Below, in pieces: positions 35,015 through 43,838 of a stretch of 64,000 nucleotides of DNA; positions within the stretch are counted from its first letter, which is position 1, and each line of letters starts with the position of its first letter. Where the stretch lies: assembly GCA_035549015.1 (NCBI GenBank), contig DASZRW010000103.1, positions 62,001 to 126,000 on the forward strand. The letters run 5' to 3'. Under the pieces are notes generated by a model, which did no database searches, was not told the origin of the DNA, and was given only the letters and a program-made list of their open reading frames with translations. Source of the stretch: JAFDZV01 sp035549015. GTDB lineage: Bacteria > Bacteroidota > Ignavibacteria > OLB7. The translations under genes and the position numbers were made by a program.

Positions 35015-35782
35015 ATGACGCGGGCATTGCTCATCCTCTCCTCACTCCTGTTCGTTCTCCTCGCGCTGCCATGCACGGCCCAGTATGGCGATGGCCACAT
35101 TCGCAGAGGCATCGATACGCTGAAGCAGGGACACCCGCAGGGCGCCGACAGCACGAATATGTCGGACACGCTGAATCCCGACACGAAGTTCTTTCAGGAG
35201 ATCGACAGCGCGCAGGCCGACGTGGAGCCGCCGGAGCCCACGACGTTCTTCCGCAAGCGGGGAGGTTTCTACGGCGGAGCCACGATCGATTTCACGTCGC
35301 TCAACCCGCGCGATCTCGATCCCACGTTGGATGGAACGCCCGTTTACCTTGGCATCCAGGGCTACGTGCTGCTGAACAGCTGGCTGCTTGGCGGGGCGGG
35401 GACCAGTGCCACCCTGTACGGCATCAGTTCCAACTACGATCGATTCTCGCTCAGCTACGGCGGCATTCTGCTTGGATACGATACCCGGATATCACGCAGC
35501 ACGTTTTCGCTGCAGGGAAGCCTGCTGGCCGGTGCGGGCGGGATCGAGATGCTGAAGAAGCGGCCGGACCTTGGCGGCTCGGCAGGCCGCGAGATCCTGG
35601 AGCGGACCCGCAGTGAGAACTTCTTCGTGCTGCGGCCGGGCCTCAGCATCGGCTATGCGCCCACGGGATTCCTTCAATTCAGCGTCGGGGCGGGATACCT
35701 GTACACGGTTGGCAGCGACAATGTCGTGGACCTGCGAAAGATGGTCTACGGTCTGCATATCACACTCGGCATCGTGGACTGA
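35015..35782 (+). CDS. Exported outer-membrane beta-barrel protein
   Basis: 255 aa from the ATG at 35015, with GGAGAA 8 nt upstream, and a signal peptide (MTRALLILSSLLFVLLALPCTAQ). Residues ~30-85 are polar linker; from about 90 amphipathic beta-strands run to the end (GGFYGGATIDFTSL, GILLGYDTRISRSTFSLQGSLLAG, VLRPGLSIGYAPTGFLQFSVGAGYLYT, VYGLHITLGIVD). No named family. It lies 103 bases after the B2 gene, so it might share transcription with the RiPP-like genes, but nothing else links them. Confidence 0.75.
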   Translation: MTRALLILSSLLFVLLALPCTAQYGDGHIRRGIDTLKQGHPQGADSTNMSDTLNPDTKFFQEIDSAQADVEPPEPTTFFRKRGGFYGGATIDFTSLNPRDLDPTLDGTPVYLGIQGYVLLNSWLLGGAGTSATLYGISSNYDRFSLSYGGILLGYDTRISRSTFSLQGSLLAGAGGIEMLKKRPDLGGSAGREILERTRSENFFVLRPGLSIGYAPTGFLQFSVGAGYLYTVGSDNVVDLRKMVYGLHITLGIVD

Positions 35783-35948
35783 TGCGGGTGCGGAAGGTCC
35801 CTCGCAGCACCAGGTGGAAGCCTGCAGCATCGCAGTGCGATTAAACCGAGGGACGGTATAACCGTATCTCCCGGCATGGCTGCGAAGCGGGCACCAGCCG
35901 GGAATCCGGCGACGCGCGCGCTTCGTCAATTATTCTTCAGTGCAGATC

Positions 35949-36632
35949 ATGAAATCTCCTACCCCCCTCGCATGCCTCGCGGCGTTTCTGCTCGCGGCAT
36001 GCGGACACACGAACAATCTTGCCAAGTACAACATCTCCGGCAAGAGCGCAATCTATCGTACCACGATGGCAGCCGATGCAGCATCGGCGCTTACGATCAT
36101 CGAGCCGCCGAACGACAACACGGCGATCGGCATCGCCACCACGATCGGCTCCGTGATCGTTGGAAGCGAGGCGCAGAAGAAGCTGGAGCGCGCGCTGAAT
36201 CCCGATTCGCTTGCCCAATCGGTTGGCTTGGGCATGCGGCAGGCAACGGCGGATTATCTCAACATCCACGCCGTGAACGACTGGACGGAGAATCCGGATC
36301 TCATCATCGAGACGACACTGACGGACTGCAGGCTGTTTTCCAGTTCGATCGGACTGGCAATCAAGGTTCGCGGCGACTCCCGCGTGATCGAACGCGGCAC
36401 GGGACGCCTGATCTGGGAGAACAGTGAGTCGCACGTGGTTCCGCTCTCGCAAACCTACCTCGCAGGCCTCGCCCCGCGCCCGGTTGCATCCGGAGCAAGC
36501 ATCTTCAACGCCATCCAATTGCTGAACCTGAGTTCCGACGAGATCCGCAAGGTGGTGAACAGTGCGGCAGTGGAGGCGGGTCGTGAAATTGGAGAGACGC
36601 TGCGCGAGGACGTTGCCGATTTACACAAGTAG
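35949..36632 (+). CDS. Lipoprotein of unknown function
   Basis: 227 aa from the ATG at 35949 (a GTG lies three codons upstream). A lipoprotein signal with lipobox LAAC occurs near residue 14-18 (AFLLAACGH). The mature protein has alternating strands and helices (TAIGIATTIGSVIVGSEAQKKLERAL, NPDLIIETTLTDCRLFSSS, GRLIWENSESH). It resembles small envelope lipoproteins of unknown role; the family is not recognised. Confidence 0.75.
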   Translation: MKSPTPLACLAAFLLAACGHTNNLAKYNISGKSAIYRTTMAADAASALTIIEPPNDNTAIGIATTIGSVIVGSEAQKKLERALNPDSLAQSVGLGMRQATADYLNIHAVNDWTENPDLIIETTLTDCRLFSSSIGLAIKVRGDSRVIERGTGRLIWENSESHVVPLSQTYLAGLAPRPVASGASIFNAIQLLNLSSDEIRKVVNSAAVEAGREIGETLREDVADLHK

Positions 36633-36649
36633 CCGCATATTGAGCCGCC

Positions 36650-36679
36650 GCCGGGCACGCCTCGTGAGGTATGCCCGGC
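36650..36679 (+). terminator. Hairpin downstream of the lipoprotein gene
   Basis: GCCGGGCA (36650-36657) pairs with TGCCCGGC (36672-36679), with an inner CCTC/GAGG stem. It lies 18 bases after the stop. No T-run follows. Confidence 0.6.
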
Positions 36680-36760
36680 CTCAGCGGAAGATCGCCCCGT
36701 ACAAGCCACGCTTCCCATGCGTGATCGCGATCCAACCTCTTCACTGTTCACTTGGCCGCT

Positions 36761-37303
36761 ATGCGCAGACTCGGACCGGTTACTCTCATCCTGCTTTTTA
36801 CACTGGCCTATGCACCGCGACTCCTGGCACAGCCTGCCAGCGCACTGCCACCCGCCGTGGCGGATACGCTGGAGGACAGGCCCGTACGCAATCAGATCTA
36901 TTTCGGCGCCGGCCTGAACGCCAGCCTCTTCTCGGGCGCGGGCCTTTCGGGACGCCTGATGCTGCCGGAAGGAATGGCAGCGCAGCTTACGTTCTTCGTG
37001 ATCACTGCAGGGCAGTGGACGCATTTCAACGTGGGAGCGGAGGGCCAGTACGCCTTCATCCGCCGCCCTTCATCCAGGTTCTACGGGCTGCTCGGATTCG
37101 GCTTCTATACGTCCACCACGAGCGATACGTCGTATCCGGGCAATCGCATTGCGAACCCGGTCCGTATCGGCCTGGGGGCCGGCTATGAATGGAATGTCGC
37201 GGACCAGCTGGTGCTGGATATCGGCGGCGCGATTACCTACTTCCCCAACACCACGGAGTTCATCCCAACTCCCCGCATGGCGATCTTCTTCTACTTCAAG
37301 TAG
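36761..37303 (+). CDS. Exported small beta-barrel protein
   Basis: 180 aa from the ATG at 36761, with signal peptide MRRLGPVTLILLFTLAYAPRLLAQ. The rest alternates amphipathic strands (IYFGAGLNASLFSGAGLSG, AAQLTFFVITAGQWTHFNVGAEGQYAFI, FYGLLGFGFYTSTTSD, VRIGLGAGYEWNVADQLVLDIGGAITYF) and ends in an aromatic strand MAIFFYFK, as in 8-stranded outer-membrane barrels. Function unknown. Confidence 0.75.
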   Translation: MRRLGPVTLILLFTLAYAPRLLAQPASALPPAVADTLEDRPVRNQIYFGAGLNASLFSGAGLSGRLMLPEGMAAQLTFFVITAGQWTHFNVGAEGQYAFIRRPSSRFYGLLGFGFYTSTTSDTSYPGNRIANPVRIGLGAGYEWNVADQLVLDIGGAITYFPNTTEFIPTPRMAIFFYFK

Positions 37304-37355
37304 TCAGGGAGAATGGACGTCGCCGGAGGGAACACGCATCGGTTGAAGAATGCCG

Positions 37356-37414
37356 CGAGGGATGGGGCAATGCTGCACGGCTGCGTGCACGAGTGCCCGA
37401 TCCCTCGTTTCATT
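37356..37414 (+). terminator. Long-stem terminator between convergent genes
   Basis: CGAGGGATGGGGCA (37356-37369) pairs, with one mismatch, with TGCCCGATCCCTCG (37394-37407), followed by TTTCATT. It lies between the barrel gene and the converging mtgA gene. Confidence 0.7.
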
Positions 37415-37446
37415 TCCGCGCCCCGCTCCCGAACGTGACGCCGAAG

Positions 37447-38166
37447 CTATTGCTGTTTGGCCGGGGAGCCTTTCCCCGAACGTATCGGCCCAAGCCCAAC
37501 GCCCCCCGCCCGCTTCTGAATCATGGATGCACGACGATTTACGTATGGTGTAGGCTGCCCCGGATTCCACACACGCGGATTGGGAAGCACTGCGGCGAGC
37601 AGCGCCGCCTGATGCGGGTTCAGTTGCGAGGCCGGTATGCCGAAGTACTTCTGCGATGCGGCCTCCACGCCGTAGACACCATTCCCCCACTCGATCACAT
37701 TGAGATAGACTTCCAGGATGCGTTTCTTCCCCCAGAGGAACTCGATGAGATAGGTGAAGTAGACCTCCAGAGCCTTGCGGATATAGTTGCGCCCCTGCCA
37801 GAGGAAGACATTGCGCGCGCACTGCATGGTGATGGTGCTGGCACCGAACAGTTTCTTCCCCTGCGAGCGTTCGTTCCTCTGCTGCGCGCGCTCCACGGCT
37901 TTCCAGTCCACGCCGTTGTGACTGAAGAAACGGCCGTCCTCCGCCGCGATCACCGAACGCATCATCGCCGGATTGATATCATCGATCGATACCCATCGCC
38001 TGCTGACGCCAACCAGATCACCTCCGGTAACGCCCTCCATCGGACGGATCAGCATCAACGGCGTCACCGGCGGATCAACCACGCGGTAGATCAGCACCAG
38101 CGCTATCGATGCCAGGAAGAAGAAGGCGATCAGACGAATCGTCCACTTGAACAGCCGTCGAATCAT
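37447..38166 (-). CDS. mtgA: Monofunctional peptidoglycan glycosyltransferase
   Basis: 239 aa from the ATG at 38166, which begins just before the single membrane anchor (LIAFFFLASIALVLIYRVV). The GT51 domain has all main motifs: VIAAEDGRFFSHNGVDWKAV (catalytic Glu), the GASTITMQCARNVFLW motif, the KALEVYFTYLIEFLWGKKRILEVYLNVIEWGNGVYGVEAAS block, and AALLAAVLPNPRVWNP. It polymerises lipid II into glycan strands at the outer face of the inner membrane and has no transpeptidase domain. Confidence 0.92.
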   Translation of the reverse strand: MIRRLFKWTIRLIAFFFLASIALVLIYRVVDPPVTPLMLIRPMEGVTGGDLVGVSRRWVSIDDINPAMMRSVIAAEDGRFFSHNGVDWKAVERAQQRNERSQGKKLFGASTITMQCARNVFLWQGRNYIRKALEVYFTYLIEFLWGKKRILEVYLNVIEWGNGVYGVEAASQKYFGIPASQLNPHQAALLAAVLPNPRVWNPGQPTPYVNRRASMIQKRAGGVGLGPIRSGKGSPAKQQ

Positions 38167-38418
38167 GGTAGCGAGAATGGTATCATCTGGCGGGTGCCCT
38201 TTCCCATCGGAACGGATGTATGTGAATTCCTGACCCGGCAAAACTAGTCACAACCGTACGCTGACCAAAACCACGAGTTGCGCGAGGCGCTTCGCGATCG
38301 TCTGCCGGCAGGCTCCGCGCTGCAGCATGCGCGGGCGGGCGAACCGGACCGGCCGCGCGGTTGAGACGAGGTAGCGCCGCGGAGGGGAACGCATGTGCGG
38401 ACGGCGCATGCAGGGGAG

Positions 38419-38733
38419 CTATTCGCGCCGCCTCGATCGTGGAAGGAACATGACGAAGGTCTGCGAGACGAGCAGCGCCGTGAGGTAGAAGAAGAGCACC
38501 TCCTCCAGAGGCAGCACGCCCAACCGGAGCCCGAGCGTCTGTTGCGGATCGAAGAACCAGATGCCGTTCATCACCGCGACGGTGTCCGCCAACACCAGCC
38601 ACGTTCCGATGACAATCGGTGGGAGAAGGATCGCACGCAGGTTCCTGCGGAAGACACGCCACGAGAGCCCCCACTGCAACAGGACCACCGGCACCATCCA
38701 GATCAGCACGTGATAGAGATACGTGGTATGCAT
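38419..38733 (-). CDS. crtYd: Lycopene beta-cyclase subunit (CrtYd-like)
   Basis: 104 aa from the ATG at 38733. Three hydrophobic helices with the lycopene-cyclase-domain motif PLEEVLFFYLTALLVSQTF and a preceding IWFFDPQQTLG segment. The heterodimeric cyclase closes the beta-rings of lycopene in the inner membrane. It lies downstream of the matching CrtYc-like gene (39001-39309), separated by a 267-base gap full of GC-rich repeats. c/d assignment is by order only. Confidence 0.8.
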   Translation of the reverse strand: MHTTYLYHVLIWMVPVVLLQWGLSWRVFRRNLRAILLPPIVIGTWLVLADTVAVMNGIWFFDPQQTLGLRLGVLPLEEVLFFYLTALLVSQTFVMFLPRSRRRE

Positions 38734-38750
38734 GATGAAGCCTCCGGTAC

Positions 38751-38840
38751 AATTCCCAACCGGCCGCAGGCCGGCACCGCAGGCCGGCACGGCGCCGCAC
38801 GGGACGGCCGGCGCCGCACGGGACGGCCGGCACCGCAGGG
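38751..38840. repeat. GC-rich direct repeats between the cyclase subunit genes
   Basis: The unit GCGCCGCACGGGACGGCCG occurs twice in tandem (about 38792-38810 and 38811-38829), flanked by copies of GCAGGCCGGCAC. It fills part of the 267-base gap between crtYc and crtYd. It may form stable hairpins; no gene is visible in the gap. Confidence 0.7.
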
Positions 38841-39000
38841 AGAAGTCGTCGCGTGCCGCGCCTTCAGTTCCCCCCCTCCGCCTCGATCATCGCGAGAAGT
38901 TCACCCGCCGGCAGAGCCAGGGTATTCCTCTGCAATGACCCACCGGTGGTCGTCGCGCGCGTCGACAAGTCGGGGCGACGACGATCGATAGACATGATGC

Positions 39001-39309
39001 TCAATGCCTGTTGTCATGAGCAGGAAGGAGCAGGACCGTCATCAGACAGACGGCAAGGGTCTCCAGCACGAAGAATGCGATCTCCTCCACCGGCAGCACG
39101 CCCACGTGCAGGATCACGCGATCGCCTGCGAAGCCCCAGACCCCGCGCCGTACGGCCCATGAGTCCCAGGGATACGAAAACGCAAGCACGATGAGTTCCG
39201 TTACGCCGATCCATTTCCAATGCACGCTCCGCAGCCGCCGGCGCGCACGCCAGAATAGGAGCAGGAGCAACGGCAGGTTGAAGAGCAGATGGAACTGCAG
39301 ATAGGTCAT
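39001..39309 (-). CDS. crtYc: Lycopene beta-cyclase subunit (CrtYc-like)
   Basis: 102 aa from the ATG at 39309 (a GTG is available three codons upstream). Three membrane helices (FHLLFNLPLLLLLFW, VTELIVLAFSYPWDSWAV, EEIAFFVLETLAVCLMTVLLL) and the domain motif VLPVEEIAFFVLET. It pairs with the CrtYd-like subunit downstream to form a two-protein lycopene cyclase of the type found in actinobacteria and some Bacteroidota. No other carotenoid gene is in the window. Confidence 0.8.
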   Translation of the reverse strand: MTYLQFHLLFNLPLLLLLFWRARRRLRSVHWKWIGVTELIVLAFSYPWDSWAVRRGVWGFAGDRVILHVGVLPVEEIAFFVLETLAVCLMTVLLLPAHDNRH

Positions 39310-39399
39310 GGGGAGCACATTGAATTACGAGTGGTACGCCGCGAACGCCTGCCGCGGACCGGGGGATGCCGCTGCACAACATAACGACGGCGATCCGGA

Positions 39400-42396
39400 T
39401 CAATGCTCCACGATCACACGGCGCGCGGCCGGCACTCCGTTGATCGTAATCACGCACACGTATGAACCGCCCGGGACTCCGCGCAGATCCAGTTCGATGC
39501 GCGAGCGTCCGCCAACCGCGTCGTGCTCCGGCACCGTCCGAACAACGCGGCCAAGCATGTCGCACAGCCGCGCGCCCACGCGGGCGCCGCCGGGCGGGGC
39601 CACGATCTCCACCATCACGGCGCCGGATGCAGGGGTTGGAATCGCATCGCCAACAACGGCCGGGCCCTCACGCAGCAGCGGCACACCGGTTGTCCCGTGC
39701 GAGCCGAAGAACGATTCGACACCGAACCACGGTGTTCCCTCGGCGCGAAGATCCAGCACGGCACGGAAGGAGCCATTCGAGTTCAGCACCGCCGGAATCG
39801 CACGCGCCGTTGCACGCCCAAGGGAGTCCAGCGGATGCAGCACAACGGAATCCGCCGCCGTGTAGAAGTTGATCCCCAGCTTTGCGGACTCCATGAGAAT
39901 GGGGGCTGCGCCCCAGTTCTTCCCGAGGCTCGAATCGCCGTACTGCCATACCGCACCCGTGTTCAGCGCGCGCGTGGTGATGGTGAGCAACGACCGCCGA
40001 GCGCTGTCCAGCCGGTTGCCGTCCAACGGAGTCCAGAGGTAGGCCACGTTCCGGCCGCCATCGATCCAGCTCACGCCGAGATTGTCCGTGCGAATCGAGG
40101 AGGTGGCGTTGATCCCGCCGGCGCCTCCCTGCACGTGCGGCGTGTTGAGCTGCAGTATCCCCTTGGTGATGTCGAGCGTGATCTCGCGTGTGTCGCTCTG
40201 AATGTTGTCGTCGCTGGGAATCGTCACGTAGTAGTCATCCGCAGTATAATGCCGCGACGCGTTGAACGAATCCGCGCGCACGGCGCTTACCAGGTTGGCG
40301 ACGTTCTGGAACGTTCCCTCGATGTTGTACGATCCGCCCCGCGAGGAATACGTCACCGGCAGATAGCGTGTATCGGCCGCATCGAACTGAATCTTCACGG
40401 TACGCTGCGCCGGTGCGATCCAGCCGTTGCGCAGCGCCGCCGACACCTGCGGCAGCAATGCGCAGATGGAGGGGTCACCGATGAAGCTGGAGAAATCGTC
40501 CTTGATGAAACGCCGCCGGTCCCCCATCTCCGCGGAGCGGTCGCTGTAGCAATAGAAGTAGGCGCCGTCCCAGTCGTGCAGCGAGGCATAGGAGGGGAAG
40601 AAGAGCATCATCTCCGGACGATGGCCGTTTGGGTAGACATGCAGGTAGGATTCCGCGATGAACGGCTTGCCAACCATCGCGTTGCGGGAGAACTCCGGAA
40701 TCTTCTGATCGCGGTAGTTGAGTACGGAGTAGTTGCGAATCACCCATGTGGAATCCGAATAGCTCAGTCCCGGCCGGGCGCCGTTGAAGTCCCACTGCGC
40801 CGTCTCGCTGGTGAAGTCGTACTCGCTTTCGATCCAGCTATCCGCGGATGCACCGGAGTTGTTGGTGCCGGCAATCATCGCCTTTACGCCGAGCGAGCGA
40901 AGGTGATCGCGCATCGTTCTGTAGTAGGCGCGGCCCAGCGAATCGTAGAAGTCCACCTGATCGTACATGCGCGCCAGCACAAGCTTCGCCGCATCGCGGA
41001 ACTTGGCCCGGCCCACCGTCGCATTCTCCAGCGTCTCGCCTGCGAGCAGCCCGTCGCGCCCCGTCTCCTCCAGCACGAAGCCGTCCAGGAACACATCCCC
41101 CATCTGCTTGCCGAAGTAAAGCCGCAGTATCGCGCCGATGCTGTCCGTGCCGAGCGAGCGGAAGGTGAAGTCGAACGTCTGCCATGTGTTCGTGAGCATC
41201 GGCAGCTCGTTGAGCCCGAAGTTGTCGTTCGGCGCGCTCCCCCGCATCAGCACGATGTGAATCTGCCTTCCGCTTGCGGAGTCGGTCTTCGCACGGAACT
41301 GGAGATGGTATACACCGTTCCTGTGTACCGCCAGTCCCTGCTGATCGAGGTAGAGGCGGGACTCCGTGCCGTTCACCTTGCGCACCACGACACGGAGCGA
41401 ACTCGTCCCCTGCCCCGGCGCCACGTCCGGCCCCTGAATGATCACCGGACTTCCCTGCGCTCCCTCACCGACGTTGAGGTTCCAGTTGTCGGTGAACGAT
41501 TCGAAGCCGGGATTCTTCACGGTGTTCGGCCCGAGTGTATGGCTCCCCTCCCAATAGGCAGCCTTCAGGTTCGCCGTGGTTCCATGACGGCGCGCGAGGA
41601 AGCCGGCGAAGAGCGTGTCCAGCAGGCGCGAGTGGTAGAAGCTGAGATAGCTTGCGCGCTGGTTCAGACGATCGTTGATCCACGCGTCGTAGATCGAGTT
41701 CTGATCGGTGACGGTCACCAACGCGATCTCCGGATCATCCGCATAGCGCTTCGCGGTGTACGGGTTGAGATGCGCGAACAGCCTGGACATGTAGCGCCGC
41801 TGCATCGCCTGCATCGGATCGGAGAAGTAGGTGATGTACTGCCCGTAGTTGTACGTGGAGTCCCAGCCGGGCACGCCATCGTCGCGGCGCGGACCATTGC
41901 GGGCCTTCAGTACGAAATGCACGTGAATGCCGTTGCGCCTGAGCTGGTAGAGGAACCAGTCCAGCCGCTTCATCTGCGAGGGCGACAATGAATCGGAACG
42001 ATTGCCCGGCGCCAGCGTCGAGGCCGCGTCCGAGTTGTGATAGTCGAAGTAGACGAAGCGGACCATGTTGATGCCGAGCTTCCGCATGTGGCCGGCCGCG
42101 AGGATCGCGGTGGTACTGTCCGGGAAGCAGGCGCTGGCTATCAGGTTGGCGCCCACGAAGCGTGCGCGAGAGCCGTTGGCCCACGCGAGATGGCCGTCCG
42201 GCGACGTATGAAGGAAGCCGAGAGAGTCCACGTCCTGCACCGGCATCACCGGGAGCCAGTCCGTAAAGGTGGAGTCGTAGCTCGGGATGGTAAAGGGGAA
42301 GGAATCGACAAGCGGCTGCGCGTTCGCAACGGTGAGGGCCGCGGTGCAGCCGGCGAGCATGGCGAGCAGTACGAAGTGACAGAGGATACGCTTCAT
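39400..42396 (-). CDS. Secreted glycosidase-like protein with carbohydrate-binding insert and T9SS sorting domain
   Basis: 998 aa from the ATG at 42396 (signal peptide with MLAGCTAALTVANAQ; a lipoprotein-type cysteine is also possible). Residues ~35-300 read as the first part of a GH-A TIM barrel (RFVGANLIASACFP, HMRKLGINMVRFVYFDYH, YADDPEIALVTVTDQNSIYDAW). A jelly-roll carbohydrate-binding-like insert follows (about 320-490), then the second half of the barrel with GKPFIAESYLHVYP (Glu582). A beta-rich region and a C-terminal T9SS-like domain (LCDMLGRVVRTV, RGVPGGSYVCVITING) complete it. The expected acid/base Glu is Gln232, so catalysis is uncertain. Confidence 0.8.
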   Translation of the reverse strand: MKRILCHFVLLAMLAGCTAALTVANAQPLVDSFPFTIPSYDSTFTDWLPVMPVQDVDSLGFLHTSPDGHLAWANGSRARFVGANLIASACFPDSTTAILAAGHMRKLGINMVRFVYFDYHNSDAASTLAPGNRSDSLSPSQMKRLDWFLYQLRRNGIHVHFVLKARNGPRRDDGVPGWDSTYNYGQYITYFSDPMQAMQRRYMSRLFAHLNPYTAKRYADDPEIALVTVTDQNSIYDAWINDRLNQRASYLSFYHSRLLDTLFAGFLARRHGTTANLKAAYWEGSHTLGPNTVKNPGFESFTDNWNLNVGEGAQGSPVIIQGPDVAPGQGTSSLRVVVRKVNGTESRLYLDQQGLAVHRNGVYHLQFRAKTDSASGRQIHIVLMRGSAPNDNFGLNELPMLTNTWQTFDFTFRSLGTDSIGAILRLYFGKQMGDVFLDGFVLEETGRDGLLAGETLENATVGRAKFRDAAKLVLARMYDQVDFYDSLGRAYYRTMRDHLRSLGVKAMIAGTNNSGASADSWIESEYDFTSETAQWDFNGARPGLSYSDSTWVIRNYSVLNYRDQKIPEFSRNAMVGKPFIAESYLHVYPNGHRPEMMLFFPSYASLHDWDGAYFYCYSDRSAEMGDRRRFIKDDFSSFIGDPSICALLPQVSAALRNGWIAPAQRTVKIQFDAADTRYLPVTYSSRGGSYNIEGTFQNVANLVSAVRADSFNASRHYTADDYYVTIPSDDNIQSDTREITLDITKGILQLNTPHVQGGAGGINATSSIRTDNLGVSWIDGGRNVAYLWTPLDGNRLDSARRSLLTITTRALNTGAVWQYGDSSLGKNWGAAPILMESAKLGINFYTAADSVVLHPLDSLGRATARAIPAVLNSNGSFRAVLDLRAEGTPWFGVESFFGSHGTTGVPLLREGPAVVGDAIPTPASGAVMVEIVAPPGGARVGARLCDMLGRVVRTVPEHDAVGGRSRIELDLRGVPGGSYVCVITINGVPAARRVIVEH

Positions 42397-42638
42397 TGCC
42401 GTCCGGAGTTCGGTTGTCTGCGGGGGGTACATTCCGAACCTCACAACGCTGCATGGGCGGGAGGGGAATGCCGACAGGATGGCATGGACACTGTACTTCC
42501 CGGACCTCGACCAGCGCACCGGCATCATCATTGCGTACGCGTTCGCTGGAAGAAGCCATGGGGTGATGAAAATAGGCCGCGCACCGGCAAATTGCCAATG
42601 TGCGGCCTGCACGAACGGTAATCTTCCCCGCCCCGGCT

Positions 42639-43063
42639 CTATTGCCGCTTCAGTACGATCGCGAGCGGGTCGCCGCCGCGGTCGGGATGGTGTGTGCGCA
42701 ACTCATCTCCGGCCCGCAGCCATGGCGCCCCATCGATCTCGTACTCCATGCTGGTGCGGAAGAACACCGTATCCATCGCAGTACGATAGGTCCCCGAGAT
42801 GCTCTGCCCGAGATGCTCTGATCGACGGTCGAGCCCGCCCCCTCGTACGGAATCACCATGCGCCCGGTAACGGTGCTGTCTGAGCGTAGCGTCAGCTCGA
42901 TATAGCCGCCGCGAGGGCTCACACTGTCCGGCCCGTCTGCCGGCGCAACGATCACGAGGACGGTGGAGCGATATGTCCCCGCCACTCCGCCGGACGGCGA
43001 TACCGGGTGGCCGCATGCCGCAATCGTGCACGCCGCCAGAACGGCGCCGGCTACGACGCGCAA
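42639..43063 (-). pseudogene. Lipoprotein gene disrupted by a 14-bp tandem duplication
   Basis: The first frame starts at 43063 with a lipoprotein signal (MRVVAGAVLAACTIAACGH) and runs ...GRMVIPYEGAGSTVDQSISG. It then meets an exact 14-bp duplication (42793-42820) that shifts the frame. Removing one copy joins it to the second frame, which continues SISGTYRTAMDTVFFRTSMEYEIDGAPWL to a stop at 42639, giving a ~136-aa protein. As read, the first frame instead runs on in an unrelated tail to 42650. It may be a recent loss, a reversible switch or an assembly error. Confidence 0.8.
42793..42820. repeat. Exact 14-bp tandem duplication inside a coding region
   Basis: CCCGAGATGCTCTG at 42793-42806 and 42807-42820, no mismatch. 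14 is not a multiple of three; removal of one unit restores a single reading frame on the minus strand. Confidence 0.95.
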
Positions 43064-43096
43064 CCGCGTAACATCAACGATGGCGGTTGCGCTCGG

Positions 43097-43756
43097 CTAT
43101 CGGCGGACCAGCAGCCAGCTCGTCTCCGTCATGCGCGTTACGCCGCGCTGCCGAAATCTCGGCTCATCCTGCAGCGCATCCTGAACGCCCAGCTGCTCCA
43201 CGGAGAAGCCGGGCTCGAACAGCCGGCGGACCTCTTCATCGCTCACGGAAAAGGGAGGCCCGTTCAGTTCCTCCGCCGGATACTCGATGGTGATCAACAG
43301 CACGCGGGTTCCGCTCCGAAGCAGGTGCTCGAGGTGCTTCACATAGCGAACCCGGATCGGCTCCGGCAATGCGATCAACGCGGCCCGATCGTACACGGCC
43401 TCAACGCCGGCAAGGTGCTCGCGGCGCAGCCGGAAGAAATCCCCCTGACGAATCTCGATTCTGTCACCGCGAAAGAGTTGAAATGCTCCATCCGCCTCGC
43501 TGGTCACGGAAAGATCATTCTCCTCGAAGAAGGCGGCCGCCGCAACGGCACTCAATTCCACTCCCACCACACGATGCCCATGCTCGCGCAGCCAGATCAT
43601 ATCCACCGTCTTGCCGCAGAGCGGAACGAACACCGTTGTTGCGCCGGAAGCGGGAAGGAATTCCGCACCGTGCCGCTCCAGCACGGCATTGAACGACTCC
43701 TTGTGAAAGCCGATCTCTCCCTTCTCCCATCTGCGATGCCAGAAGTCCGCATTCAT
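43097..43756 (-). CDS. Thiopurine S-methyltransferase-type SAM methyltransferase
   Basis: 219 aa. It matches the bacterial TPMT family from end to end: FWHRRWEKGEIGFHKE, the SAM-binding VFVPLCGKTVDMIWLREHGHRVVGVELS, IRQGDFF, VYDRAALIALPEPIRVRYVKHL and LLITIEYPAEELNGPPFSVSDEEVRRLF. Such enzymes methylate small thiol, selenium or tellurium compounds in the cytoplasm. The natural substrate here is unknown. Confidence 0.9.
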   Translation of the reverse strand: MNADFWHRRWEKGEIGFHKESFNAVLERHGAEFLPASGATTVFVPLCGKTVDMIWLREHGHRVVGVELSAVAAAAFFEENDLSVTSEADGAFQLFRGDRIEIRQGDFFRLRREHLAGVEAVYDRAALIALPEPIRVRYVKHLEHLLRSGTRVLLITIEYPAEELNGPPFSVSDEEVRRLFEPGFSVEQLGVQDALQDEPRFRQRGVTRMTETSWLLVRR

Positions 43757-43838
43757 GATTTGAGATTCATGAAGAAGGCCCGCTCATCGAGAGACGGACC
43801 CCCGGTTGGTGCGCCCGGGCCAGCGTGGCACCTGCGCA

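Noticed and set aside
39523..41991. 822-residue plus-strand open frame
   Set aside because: Antisense to the 998-residue T9SS-exported glycosidase-like gene, which has a signal peptide and recognisable domains; the plus-strand product is Arg/His-rich and matches nothing.
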